In this document: positions 9,372-21,087 of the stretch, piece by piece
Layout of the letters: the number at the start of each line of letters is the position of its first letter
Position numbering within the stretch: position 1 is the first letter of the stretch
Assembly (NCBI RefSeq): GCF_964340395.1
Contig: NC_135549.1
Span: 9,664,842-9,727,341 of the forward strand
DNA from: Glandiceps talaboti
Lineage: Eukaryota > Hemichordata > Enteropneusta > Spengelidae
Direction of reading: 5' to 3'
DNA: 62,500 nt
The notes under the pieces: generated by a model
Told to the model about the DNA's origin: nothing
Databases searched by the model: none
The model's input: the letters and a program-made list of their open reading frames with translations, nothing else
Position numbers and translations under genes: made by a program

Positions 9372-11825
9372 CTACAAGTAAGTTAGTAAATTTATTATAA
9401 ACACACATACAAATTAAAACAAGAACGATCACGAATACTTGAGTAATGTAAATATGATGCTACACTTATTACTGAATGCAGTATATTTGTCTCTATTGAT
9501 GGTGTGTGGCTGACATCAGAGACAATGGGAACTCAGTAGTGTGGTCGCTGCATAAAATAACCAATAATCAGTGAATCATTGATCTTGGAAGGGCCAAGAT
9601 CTATTACATATGAGTGAATCAACTGTGGTCTATTTGTTTATGTAGGCATAAAGTTTGTCTGTAAACTCCACACTACTTTTGCAGGTCATGTAGTTTTTTA
9701 TCTGATTTAACATGTATGTGTATGTTTGGGTTGTGAGTGTTTATCTGTGTTAATACTGCTGAAAATAACATCAAACATTTCCTCGTTGGAACTGTTTGCA
9801 AGATTCCGTAAGTTTTATATTATGTCTACTTTGGTAAACGATTCGTTGCTTGACATGCAGTATATCAACACGACGATATCAAAAATGCAGATAGTAAACG
9901 TACAAGCACAGCTAGTTGTATTTATCAACAAAAGCTACTTCAAGCATGTGGGAGAAAAGATTCGACTTCAAACACGTCGTGAGGCAAGTACATTTAATTT
10001 CATGACGTACGTAGTCGTCAAATGTTTGGCTCTAGGCATGGTATCATCAATGTTTAACCACACAATGTTTGACAGCCTGAAGGTCGAGCCTTGTAGAGAT
10101 ATGGGGCTTAACCCGATGGTACATCCATCCACCAGATAATAGGTATTTAAGGATTTCAATGGATATTGCATAATGACGTCAACAGGATCCAGAATCAATC
10201 ATTAGAAGATGATGGATATTAAAGGATAATGAAAGAAACTGATATTGAAGACTCATGACCCATCTATCACATTTTCGACATTAAGCATGTTGAAATGATA
10301 ACACAGGTTCATTATTAGTCACAGTGTCTACATTTAGTGAAATAAATTATAGATGAAAGGTGGGGCACTTTGCAATGCAAATCGTAGAATGAAGCACGTG
10401 CGTTCATTTGTTTATGAGCAAAAGAACTACCGAAATATCTACTCAACGTTCGGGGTGAGATCAATAGTCCAATGTAGGATAAATAACTTAACTCTTTTAG
10501 TTGGACCTCAGACCTCACCCCCATCCCTTCTAACTAAATTGAAAAATGTTTCAAACCTCACAATCAATTTCACCAATCAGTATGTAGTAGTATGTAGTGC
10601 TATGTAAAGCAAGGGTGTACAGAGGAAAAATAGTTCTTTTGTTGACACTTTATTTTATTGCCATGCAGTTGCTATAGCAAAATACTCCTATATGTCAATT
10701 TGACATTTTTGTAGAAACATTTCAAATTAGGGGTATAAATAAATCCATAAAAAGAAAATAGTTTTCGTAAGATAAGAACTGAAATGACACCCCCACTCCC
10801 AAAGTAAAATAATTTAGTTTTTTATCCTACATTGAACTATTGATCTCGTCCCTTTAATGAATTTTGGCATCACAGTTTGTCTGTTATGAGTGTGTTACAT
10901 TGCCAATTACGTGCAAAGCTATTCGATGTTGGGCCTATAGACGTAAAGTACTAGTACCTATTTGGCACAATTTCATGAACTGTTACCAAAATCGATAAAC
11001 ACAAACATACTTAAAACAACCAAATATTCAAAAACAAGAATGAATGAAAATATAATAAAGAATAGTTATTAAATTTTAATTCAAATGGTCAATTTAAGAT
11101 GAACGGTTCTTGTTTTTGTTTTACTCCAACTTTTTTTTCAAAACCGCTGTCTTTTATGACTCGGAAGGCGACGCAACACATCAGAGCTATCGTAATGAGG
11201 TTCTACTTTCCATTTACGTCATAAAATGTCGTCCAATCTCAAAAATTGCATATCAATGCAACTGAACTACTGTGCATGATTTTCTTTTATCAAGATGTTT
11301 AGGTCCGTCAGGGGTTGGGTGATTTTACACCGCTTGAAGTGAACTGATTAAAACCATAAAGATGCTATCACCCCAGTCTATTGACTAGATATATAAATGG
11401 AAGTTTCACAATGAATAAATAATGCGGACTTTCCAATGCAATCTTTTAACAAGAATATGTGAAGTATTGGGCATGGGCATGTTCTCTTTATATAATAACA
11501 AGCCTAATAGCCTACACTTAGATTCTATTTTGAACAGAAATTATTTTTCTTGAAACAAATTTTCTTATTGTATACAATTGTGTATGAATTATGAATCGAC
11601 TACTTTCACTTGCATCCTTCCGCTAAAGTATGTTAAAGAAATGGCGAAAATATTTCCATCCCAATTAAACGCTAAATTACAACGCTTCCATTCCTTTCGA
11701 AATTAAAGAAAGGACATCGTACTCAGTATGTAGCGACTTCGTCGAAGGAAGGACACTAATTACCCGAGTCAAAACGCTATGATATAGATGACTAAATTGC
11801 CAAATATTCATATATAAAACCCTAC
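9372..11825 (-). other. Intron (about 2.5 kb)
   Basis: Non-coding for the main gene. It contains an unassigned 137-codon plus-strand open frame (9726-10139) that is listed separately. Confidence 0.55.
9726..10139 (+). other. Unassigned 137-codon open frame, both strands open at 9968-10139
   Basis: The plus strand is open from 9726 to a TAA at 10137-10139. The minus strand is also open from 10198 to 9968, with a smooth peptide (GCTIGLSPISLQGSTFRLSN). No family is recognised on either strand. There is no upstream acceptor or promoter evidence. It could be a decayed repeat or a chance frame. Confidence 0.15.
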
Positions 11826-11968
11826 CTGAAGGGAAAGACTCCTTAGAACACCCAGGGAGGTCTCCGAATGTGGTGAGGTTGCTAGGTAACGGACAACCAC
11901 TACTGCGCTGCTGGTGTTGGCACGCATTTGTTTTACCAGGTTGGACATGAATGTTGTGAGACCACTAC
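11826..11968 (-). CDS. NWD-like exon: NACHT P-loop, degenerate Walker A
   Basis: A 143-nt exon beginning with two bases (acceptor tttttgcctcag) and ending in phase 0 (donor gtaggg). Joined to the 13513 exon it reads SKPG then SGLTTFMSNLVKQM, later AVVVVRYLATSPHSET and VLRSLSLQ. The VVVRYLATSP strand is a hallmark of the NWD family (VVVRFLGTSP...S...LLRS...QI). The P-loop, normally G.PG.GKT/S, reads S-K-P-G-S-G-L-T. Both the first Gly and the phosphate-binding Lys are replaced, so ATP binding or hydrolysis is expected to be weak or absent (inference). Confidence 0.92.
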
Positions 11969-12341
11969 CTGAGGCAAAAAATGAAATAAAAAAAACATGA
12001 AATTCTAATGAACGTAAGATGCTCCTCGGCCTATGAAAGAATAATAAGATATTTCACAAATCCATGAGATTATGTTCATAACACGCATAGGGACTATCTT
12101 CCCGTCACGACTCAGAGTCATTCGCCCATTTCCTCATGTCTTCACGATGTTACAGAAATATTACAGTACAATAGGTGTCGATTCTTCCCATACTAGAAAT
12201 ATGTGTTTCGTACAGAAAACGTGACCGAACAATAATGCCTACATGTAACATAAAGGAAACTGTTACCAACGCTTAGCATATCGGTAGTCCCACTTAGATT
12301 ATGATCTGTCTGTATACATATTTCAAAAATCACCACAATTT

Positions 12342-12668
12342 TTATCCAAGTCACTTGGCAGTGTTAAGAGTAAAAGGCCACGAAATACTCATATCGATAG
12401 TTTATAAAATATACATATGTATATCTATAGTGATTATTGTTGTCAAAACCAAGTTCGGTCGGATATTTTGATTCCACCCATTTGTCTGTTTATTTATTTA
12501 TTTGCTGGCTTTTCTATTAGCATTTCCTAAAAATAACACACTTACAACAACGACGACAAACAGAACTGTGATACATCTTAGGCATTCTTAGAAGTCGATA
12601 TCCAAGTCACTTGGCAGCGTTTAGAGTAAAAGGCCACGGCAATACTCATATCGAGAGTTTATGCATTA
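12342..12668. repeat. Pair of diverged direct repeats, about 70 bp each, 256 bp apart
   Basis: Copy 1 at 12342-12415 and copy 2 at 12599-12668 both read TCCAAGTCACTTGGCAG, then ...AGAGTAAAAGGCCACG... and ...ATACTCATATCGA.AGTTTAT. Each starts with the imperfect palindrome CCAAGTCACTTGG. A weaker third echo (CTAAAGGCCATGGC) is near 12728. Confidence 0.75.
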
Positions 12669-13073
12669 TGCGTATATATATATATATCTATAGGCTATGA
12701 CAATTAGCGTTTATAAGTGATTGAACTCTAAAGGCCATGGCTATTCAGTTATACATATTGAAAGTGTAAGTAACTCGAAAATAAAAACCCAATGGATGAA
12801 TATATTAAAAAACAGACACAACGACTTAGGTATATCCACAACCTCTCTATGCAACTAAGAAGGTTGAAAATTATTTACATAACAATTTTAATTGTAACAT
12901 AAACAATGCATCTCATTACATATACATATATACATATACACCCACTTGCAAAATTTGTGTTAGGTATAACTGCTGGTACATAATGAAGGACTACAGACCA
13001 CTCGTTAGAGTACATATCACAGCCAACTTTGAGTAAGCCGACTAATAAGTCAGATATGTCATACGAAACATAC

Positions 13074-13260
13074 CAAACGAAAGGGGTCCTGAAGGTTGAA
13101 TCTCGATAAACTGATGCAAGTAATGCCAAGGCATTACAGTTCTTATGCATGTTTTATCTACTATCAATTTCCTCATCAGATGAGACACCGTGTCATTCCA
13201 AATAGTCTCATCCATGCCATCTACAGAGAACAGTCTTGGACACCAATCAGCAAAAGCCTT
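13074..13260 (-). CDS. Candidate orphan exon, possibly Roc-COR-like
   Basis: Open for 62 codons between a good acceptor (tcctctctgttgctacaacacctgtag) and a good donor (gtatgt). It starts in phase 0 and ends in phase 1. It contains CPRLFSVDGMDETIW, then SHLMRKLIVDK, then VMPWHYLHQFI and PLSF. The order FsVD...LR.LI...P..wl..e resembles the end of a Roc GTPase and start of a COR domain in ROCO-type proteins, but this is a pattern impression only. It lies between the two exons that split the P-loop. Its start phase is incompatible with the 13513 exon, so it is not part of the main transcript as built. Confidence 0.3.
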
Positions 13261-13512
13261 CTACAGGTGTTGTAGCAACAGAGAGGACAAATGATTCTGA
13301 TTATGATGATTAATAACATCTATTTTACATGTAATATATGTAGAATATATCCACTGTATGTACAGAAATTCATTAAGCGGATTGCCGTATGATCCATTTT
13401 ATTTTTTTAGACGCGCAGTAAAGGTTTACTGTGTATAAATGTTTTTATCTACAACACTCACCTCGAAAGAGCGTTGAGTAGTTTGACAGATGGAGACTAG
13501 ACTACGACTTAC

Positions 13513-13740
13513 CCGGTTTACTGTATATAACAAGTGGCTTATTCTTATCATATTTATCAACTGGCGAGTGAGATGTAAAGTACGAAAGTACTTTCTTCTT
13601 CAGATCTTCCATGCCCACCATGGTGGAGGTTGCATACTGTTGAGTCAGTAACGTGTGGTGAGTCACCTCCTGAGACACCTCATCGGCTGTGGACAGGCGG
13701 TTACTCTTCGCTGTTCGAACTATCATGTCAACCATGCGAC
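13513..13740 (-). CDS. NWD-like exon: linker into NACHT, first half of P-loop
   Basis: A 228-nt exon (acceptor gttgtgtgtttatctacag, donor gtaagt). It starts with two bases completing a Gly codon with the 56349 exon and ends with one base of the P-loop Gly. It gives RMVDMIVRTAKSN, then QEVTHHTLLTQQYAT, then MVGMEDLKKKVLSYF and KPLVIYSKPG. In the family the pre-NACHT stretch has a helix (F...M...I..a), then E...H...........F.GR.dll..l, then (P)LVV.G.PG.GK. VGMEDLKKKVL and PLVIYSKPG fill those slots. The next upstream exon found is 42.6 kb away. Confidence 0.9.
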
Positions 13741-14743
13741 CTGTAGATAAACACACAACATAACCATAGTTATTGACCTCGATATCTGCAAATCTACTAA
13801 AGATTTCGAGGTCTGAAAATACACACATGTAAAGAGTCAGGTGCTTTGTTTTTATAGACGTTGGAGAAGTGTTTAGGTTTTATAACCAAACCAAATTTGC
13901 GAGATTAGCACGTGAAAAGACTGTACGTATCTCACATCTTTCACCGTAATGAAAGTTTTCAGCTTGTGTGCTCCCCAGGTGATATATTCATTAATATAGT
14001 TCTCTCATATACTTTTATTATGTATACTACAGAAGCTAGATATTAAACTCTATTTTATATATTAAGTTTTGTGACCCTTGTTGACATTTGACTTCAGGAC
14101 AGGAGCTTTATGCTACTAACAATAATAATAAACAATGATAGGAGATACCGCAATGTACTGCGAAGTCCCCGTTGAATTCATAGACTTGTGTATGGAGAAT
14201 GCTGTCATGTGTTAATTATCGCAAATGTGCTAAAAGATTGAATCTTACACCGAATTTTCAACCGTATGATGATCCACACCGCTATTTGTGTGTTGTATAT
14301 ACATACAGAATTGGAAGATATCATCACGGAAGTAAAAGTTCAGTTTTCTATATAACTGAACAATTTGAGTATATCTACATGAAGTAAAATTTTATCAAGA
14401 AGCATTAGTTGTGTGGGTTGTCTGAGCCGTGCTTTACACTGGCTCCATACCACATTATCAAAAGAGTTTATTAATGCATAATTAAACATAGTCTTATGTA
14501 GAGTATACCCTCTTCTCACTTTTGTAATAAATCATCTTGATGTATGTCTTTCTTTTATTGACAACTAAAAGGTACTTTTGTAATATAAGCGTTAATGGAT
14601 TGTTGATGATTTAGAGGAACGCGACGAAAAGTACATTGATTTCGCACCAACATCACAAAAACACATTACCTTATAAACTAACACACAACCTATTTTCACA
14701 TTGAAATGCCGTGAGGGAAGGTTATGCAATGGGTCTGTCTGTC

Positions 14744-14897
14744 CTATGTATGTATGTATGTATGTATGTATGTATGTATGTATGTATGTATGTATGTATG
14801 TATGTATGTATGTATGTATGTATGTATGTATCTGTGTGTGTGTGTGTGTGTGTATGTGTGTGTGTGTGTGTGTTTGTGTGTGTTTGTGTATCTGTCT
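14744..14897. repeat. (TATG)n then (TG)n microsatellite
   Basis: About 22 TATG units followed by an interrupted TG run. It accounts for the Tyr-Val-Cys-Met type open frames on both strands here. Confidence 0.97.
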
Positions 14898-17800
14898 CAT
14901 TATATTTCATGAAACGACAAATGAAATTTTGTACACACATTTTCTCTTACATAATGAGTTTTTGAATAGTAATTTCCAGGCAATACTGTATTTGGAACTT
15001 TCTCAATGTTGAACGATCCTATATTTTTTCTAGTTGGTTATTAGTCCATGGCAAAAACATTGTTTATCCATGATTACGTTTTTGCTGTGGATAAAGGCAA
15101 ATGCATGAATTTCAAGAATATATTTGAATATTTATCCTCTGTGGACACTGTTTTGCAGTTTAACTTTTCGACAAAGTCAGAGCAGCATTGGAAGTGTTTA
15201 TATTTGATACATTACTTTCAGGCTTAGTGGAATTGATTTGAATTCTTTAGGGGTGTTACATGTAAGATTTAGTCTTTCCATTTCCCATAGACCTCCCTTT
15301 ACGTGTTACTTCTACAAATGACAAACACCATTATTCACCTTACTGCAAGCCTTCATTACGTTTGATAACATTTCTGAAAGAGAATCGCCACAGGGGATAT
15401 TTTACATGTGATAGGAGTTTGGAAAGTTCTGTAATAAGTTGATATGCTTGTGACGTCCTCAGAGGGATGATTTCAGAAAAATTGTCAAACGCTTCTGGCT
15501 TGCAGCTTTTATTGTTTGTTTCATATTTAATATGCTCCCAGACAATGTGGGATGTTGCTTGTGCTGGTTTGCAGAAATACCATTAATGAATTTATATATA
15601 TTTACAAAAGGCATGTCAATTTTTGTTAACTCATTGCATTAGTTTACCAAAAACCTTTTTGTTATGATTATGATCACTGAACACTGTCGTATGTGACATT
15701 TGTCGGAATCCACATTTGGAACTCCACTCACAATATCCACATGCTAGTTAGCTTTTCCAACGCTTCCGCATGCGCAATAGTTTACATAGTTTCAAATTAC
15801 CTGCACACACGTTTATTATGGAGAATTATAATTGTGAAGTTGAGGATAGTCGATACACATGTACGCTTGTAAAATACGGGGTATGCTCTGCAATACATAT
15901 CTTTATACCTACTTAGCTAGCGACTTGCCTAAAGTATGCCATATCTATAAATTCAACCCAATCCAACCATCTGGCTGACTTTATTCAAATATACCGTACC
16001 AATAACCTACATGTGACGCTACCACAAATAAGCAGAGAAAATGCGAATCAAGCACTGCAGACTATACTAGTTTGAATATCATTTATATCTGATCAATCGA
16101 AAACGAAAAAAACAACCCACTTTTTCATGTTGTATAGTTCCAGCTTTGAATTTGACAACCTGCAACAATTTAATCACTGAATCATAATGTGATATATTGT
16201 GTATTTTCAGAGACAATAAAGATTATAATACAACGTTTCGTGACAAAGCTACGTCTGCGTTATGGATAGAGACCAATTTAGTTGATACTTTGAACTTACA
16301 TATAGGTTTTATACACTATCATTTATGTTCTTTATGATAGATGTGTGTTGGACAATTTTCCCTGTTAATGCACCATGCCTCTTGAAAAATACCAAAGCTA
16401 ATCATTGACTCTTTTGTATCGCCCCCTTAAAGGAGAATTTACTACTTCTATAGAAATATCCACAGGGTTTATCAAATTTGTAACAACGATCCATTAAGAT
16501 TATATTGGCAGAGCGTCTATTAACACGACTATTTAATGTTGGTATTATATAAAATGACAAGTTAACGGTGAGTGATTACAATATATATCCATCTGAAGCA
16601 TGGATTTAGAGCATAAATATGATAAAGTGAAATGCATGATGTGACGAATTAAGTGCAGTTTGTAAGTCATATTGACGTCAAGGGAATTATAATTATACCC
16701 ATGAATTTACACGAGTGGTACGTATATCAGCCATATGCTATGTACTAGCCAAGAGATATACAGTGTATAGCTTGAAATGTATAGCTTGAATGGAAGACAT
16801 ATCATGGACACAACAAACCTGGCCAACTGTATCATATTTACTTCTTTAAATGACTTTGCCCAATGTTTCCTCAATCATAACATTCACATCGCCCCTCAAG
16901 GATATAGCCAGGCGTTTGCTTACTTTCATTGTCTGATTATTAAAGTTAGTCGTAGTAACCGAAACTTTAGTGATGATAGTTGCCGACGTTTTCTTTACAA
17001 AGGAAATGTTGCAACTTTGCTTGATTGTGAACTGTGAAATTAAAATATTCATAAAAGGGCGCCATTAGGCACATTTTGGGGAAACTAACTGGCAAGCCAC
17101 TGACTTCGTTAACCAGCTTGCAGCTAAAGTATAATATAAGGAAGCATATAAAATTATGCCTCCATGAATGACTCGAAAACACATAACATATGGACGGCAG
17201 TTCAAAAATAGCACTGTTCGTGCAGATATCACAGAAATGGCATTTGCTATTTGATAAGAAACTTGACGGGGCGTAAAGATAAAAGGTGTGAAACCTTTTC
17301 ACGAACATCTGTGCCGTCTGCACATAAGGATATGAAATTGTTTATGACAGCTGTACTATAACTGCAGTGCATAAGTGAAGTACATCCATGAATTTACTTT
17401 TCAGACATATCGTACATATACTTATGGAAAATAGAAACCTGGAACACATTAGTAGGAATATGAGTAACTAGTACAATGAAGAGAACTGAGGAACATGAAC
17501 AGGGTATATACTAGACAAGGAGTTAATACACAGTTAAAAGTGGCAAGTTAAAGTATTTGTTTTTGAATGTAACACATTTTCATGACAACTCCTGAGGTCA
17601 ATATTGGTTTTGATATCTCTAACCAGGAGATTATAGGTAATCCTAGTCTTGCATTCAGATATAATGATACCTGTTTGCAATGAGAACACCTGTACCTAGT
17701 ATATTATATTCTACCAGTAACCCCAAGGCGGTTCCTGGATTACAGTGAATATTGCCAGCCGATATAAAGCCTAATATAGGAACATCATGGTAGGATTCGT

Positions 17801-20655
17801 ATTTATATGTTGATTCTGAGGTATAGTGAATGTTTGACTTTTAACCTGTAAGGCAAACTTCTGGTACTATGTACGGTTTGTTATAATATGCTTGCGATGA
17901 TATCCGCGATCTAATTGGTTAATGATCCACCATGTGATATATTTTACTTTTATGACTCGTCGTTTTCATACAGCTTTCAGTTATTGGCTCAGGCTGTGCC
18001 ACATAGTGATCTATAGTGGCCTCAATTTGGATACACAGGGCAACATTCGTCTTCTACTTTCCCTAAAACTTATTGCCTTGCCTTATTCAGGCACTAGTAG
18101 ACGTCATATTACCATTCGCGCTGTTATGTATAGCAATTATTTCCCTCGGAATTCAGCCTTTGGGAAATAGTTGCTTCAAAACATCCTTCGGTGTAATAGC
18201 CGTCTGCTAGTGCCTTCTTAGCCAAGCAATACGTGTGTAATATATCCTCTAATAGTAGGCCCTTTAATATCACAGTGCTAAACTTTACAGCAGTCCACAA
18301 AAGTTTACTGTTTAAACTGAGTATATACACGTTTTAATGACATTTCTGTTCGAATGACGACTATATCGTCCAGTCTGAGCGATTCTAGTGTTGTTACAGG
18401 CATAGTAGAAATTAAATACAATATAACGCTCGTTACCGTACGGTCATTATTTTTGCGGCACACGTGCAAAGTTCATCTTCGGTATGTTCAGGATCTTGCT
18501 GGTCTCCTTAAACTCTAAAATATACCCTTTCCGTTTAATATTTTTTAGCTGACATTTCATGTGAAATGACACAATACGCGGGAACAGGTTTGACTCTATG
18601 TAACATAGATGACATTTAGGGGAGTTTGGTTGGGTACATGGAAAAAATATCAAATGATGATGTCTATTTTGAATTTACAGAGTTCTAGTTATTTGGAGCC
18701 CCTACCTCACTATTAAATTGTAATATGCGACATAAATGACTAAATGCAAATTATTGCTAGTTTAAGGTACATTTACTGTAATTATTATAAATTATTCTTT
18801 CAGTGTCAGAGTTTATCAGTGACTGAATATTTTTAAATAATTGCAATATGCGATAAACGTGTTAAAAATGATGTAACTAGTTGTGTGACAAGGATTGGTA
18901 TTCAGTGCCTTATAGCGAAAAGATATATTCTTTGGTTGAAACATATTTACCTGTTCAATGTTTATACACTCTTCAATGTAGAGGAAGGAAGGAAAGGGGG
19001 TAGGTATGACATAAACTAAGTGTTGATGATTTGTGTATGATGTTGGGATATTTGATTAGTTCAGATTTCACCTCACAATGCTCCACTATCAAATTGAATA
19101 TTACACAATGCTGGTTTCTTATGATTGAATGATGCATTGGTTATTTTTACTACCGTACCGATTTTTTAAGTTTATATCCATTATCTGTGCCAAAATTGAC
19201 GTCTATACCTTCACTACTGATCTGATCGACTTTTATTTACGTTAATGGATAAGGTACCAAAACACATTCAAGTACCCATGATCGTTACTGTGAACAATTT
19301 ATCCGTTATTGTGCACTTGCCAGTCTTCCTTAATGAACAAATACAGGGAGGGAGGGTGGGATGTGCTGTTTACCGCAACTATTCTAAAATATACATTGTC
19401 TGAACCAAAGCACTGGGCGCTCGCCCGTGTAAGGGCGCTAACGTGAGGAAATGTGGTATTTATGACTTGGTATCAGCATTTGTGATTTTGACCAACACAC
19501 GAATAATGCCGGTCGATTGACAAACACAGCACAATTACTAAGCTAAGAAGCGTTCGCACAATGTTTTAAGGAGACAATTTAGTTATTGAGAAGAAGATTG
19601 AATGTAAGGGTCGTTTGACTAGCTTTAGGTAGATACCGGTTCTAGGTACTCAATCGTTTGTGTACTTGCTTCTCCTTTGAAACGACAAGCTGGATTTAAA
19701 TGACATTGAACTTGCTTGTTAAGGTTGTTACAAGAATAATTTGTCGCACTTTATGAGAGTCTTTAAAATACGGTCTTTTCACAGCTGTGGATAATATGTG
19801 TTTTGTTACCAGTAATTGTTGGAAAGAGATGCACAAAACGTTAATATCAGATGCGGGTGGTTATTGGACAAGTAAATCGGACTAACCTTTAATTAGGCGT
19901 CAAATGAGGCATTGTACTTGTTCAGTTAATGACAATGATAATAGCAGGTGAATTCAATTATATATCATTTACTTCTGCCGTCCTTTGTCCCTCATGATCT
20001 CAGCATAAGCAACATTGCACAACGTTTCAATTTAGAAGTTTATCTATTATTTGTAATAATCAACTATCATTGACATATCAAACATCGACTGCTGATTAGA
20101 CTTGACTAGTTCTACAATTTCCCCCAGAAATGAATATAGGTAAATTGAATAATTTTATCTTGACACCAACCGTATTCCTGAAATCACACTACTTCATATA
20201 ACAATCACCTCTGGGAATATTCAGTGTTAAAAATGAAATTATGTAATCTTTTTCGTCAAAATATTATAATATTCTTATCAATAGAACATTCATCATCTTC
20301 CAACCAGCAATGGCTAAAATACATACAATTTCCAGATGAAATCGCCAAAATTCCGACACTTTCATTTGCTTATACCAGGCCTCTAATACTACATAGCAAA
20401 ACCGATGTATTCATAACACGTCCCACATTAAAGTGAATTTGAACCATTTACCATATGCATGAATTGGCCATCAATTACCAATCTGCCAATGGTCATTTAT
20501 AACCAGTAAAGGTTAATATAGGTATTCGTTTTGTCTATTACCCACCTCTATCAGAAGCACGCCATGAATTATTCATAGAGAAAACATGGCTGAGAATAGC
20601 ATTTTCCAGCATTTCCCGTTCCAACAATAAATCTACATCATACGTTCTTTAACCG
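14898..20655. other. Intronic stretch without recognisable features
   Basis: AT-rich unique-looking sequence. Open frames on both strands are short and show no recognisable domain, and I saw no convincing paired splice sites or long inverted repeats. Confidence 0.4.
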
Positions 20656-21087
20656 TAACCAAATGATGACTTACTGAGTAAAATACCTTGATATGCAGTT
20701 AACAAAAACGTAATTATTCACTGTTCATAAGAGTTGATTGATTGTTAAATGAAAGTCAATGTATTAGTATTGTGGGTCTGTGAGCGACAATGAAGGTTGT
20801 ACCATATTAGCATAACCAAATGACAAAAACAAAAACGTAATTATTCACTGTTTATAAGAGTTGATTGATTGTTAAATGAAAGTCAATGTATTAGTATTGT
20901 GGGTCTGTGAGCGACAATGAAGGTTGTACCATATTAGCATAACCAAATGATGACTTACTGAGTAAAATACCTTGATATGCAGTTAACAAAAACGTAATTA
21001 TTCACTGTTCATAAGAGTTGATTGATTGTTAAATGAAAGTCAATGTATTAGTATTGTGGGTCTGTGAGCGACAATGAAGGTTGTACC
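20656..21087. repeat. Tandem repeat, 3 copies of a 157-bp unit
   Basis: Copies start at 20656, 20813 and 20940, each opening with TAACCAAATGA and carrying AACGTAATTATTCACTG and GTGGGTCTGTGAGCGACAAT. The middle copy lacks about 30 bp (the ...TTACTGAGTAAAATACC... part), so its period is 127 bp. The copies are nearly identical, implying a recent duplication. Confidence 0.93.

Larger units (their letters stand above)
11969..13512 (-). other. Intron (about 1.5 kb) between the two P-loop exons
   Basis: This intron splits the P-loop itself. It carries a pair of diverged direct repeats (12342-12415 and 12599-12668) and an exon-like segment on the same strand (13260-13074) that does not fit the phase of the main transcript. 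Confidence 0.6.

Noticed and set aside
14592-15012. Tyr/His/Cys/Val-rich open frames on both strands
   Set aside because: They are translations of TATG/TG repeats.
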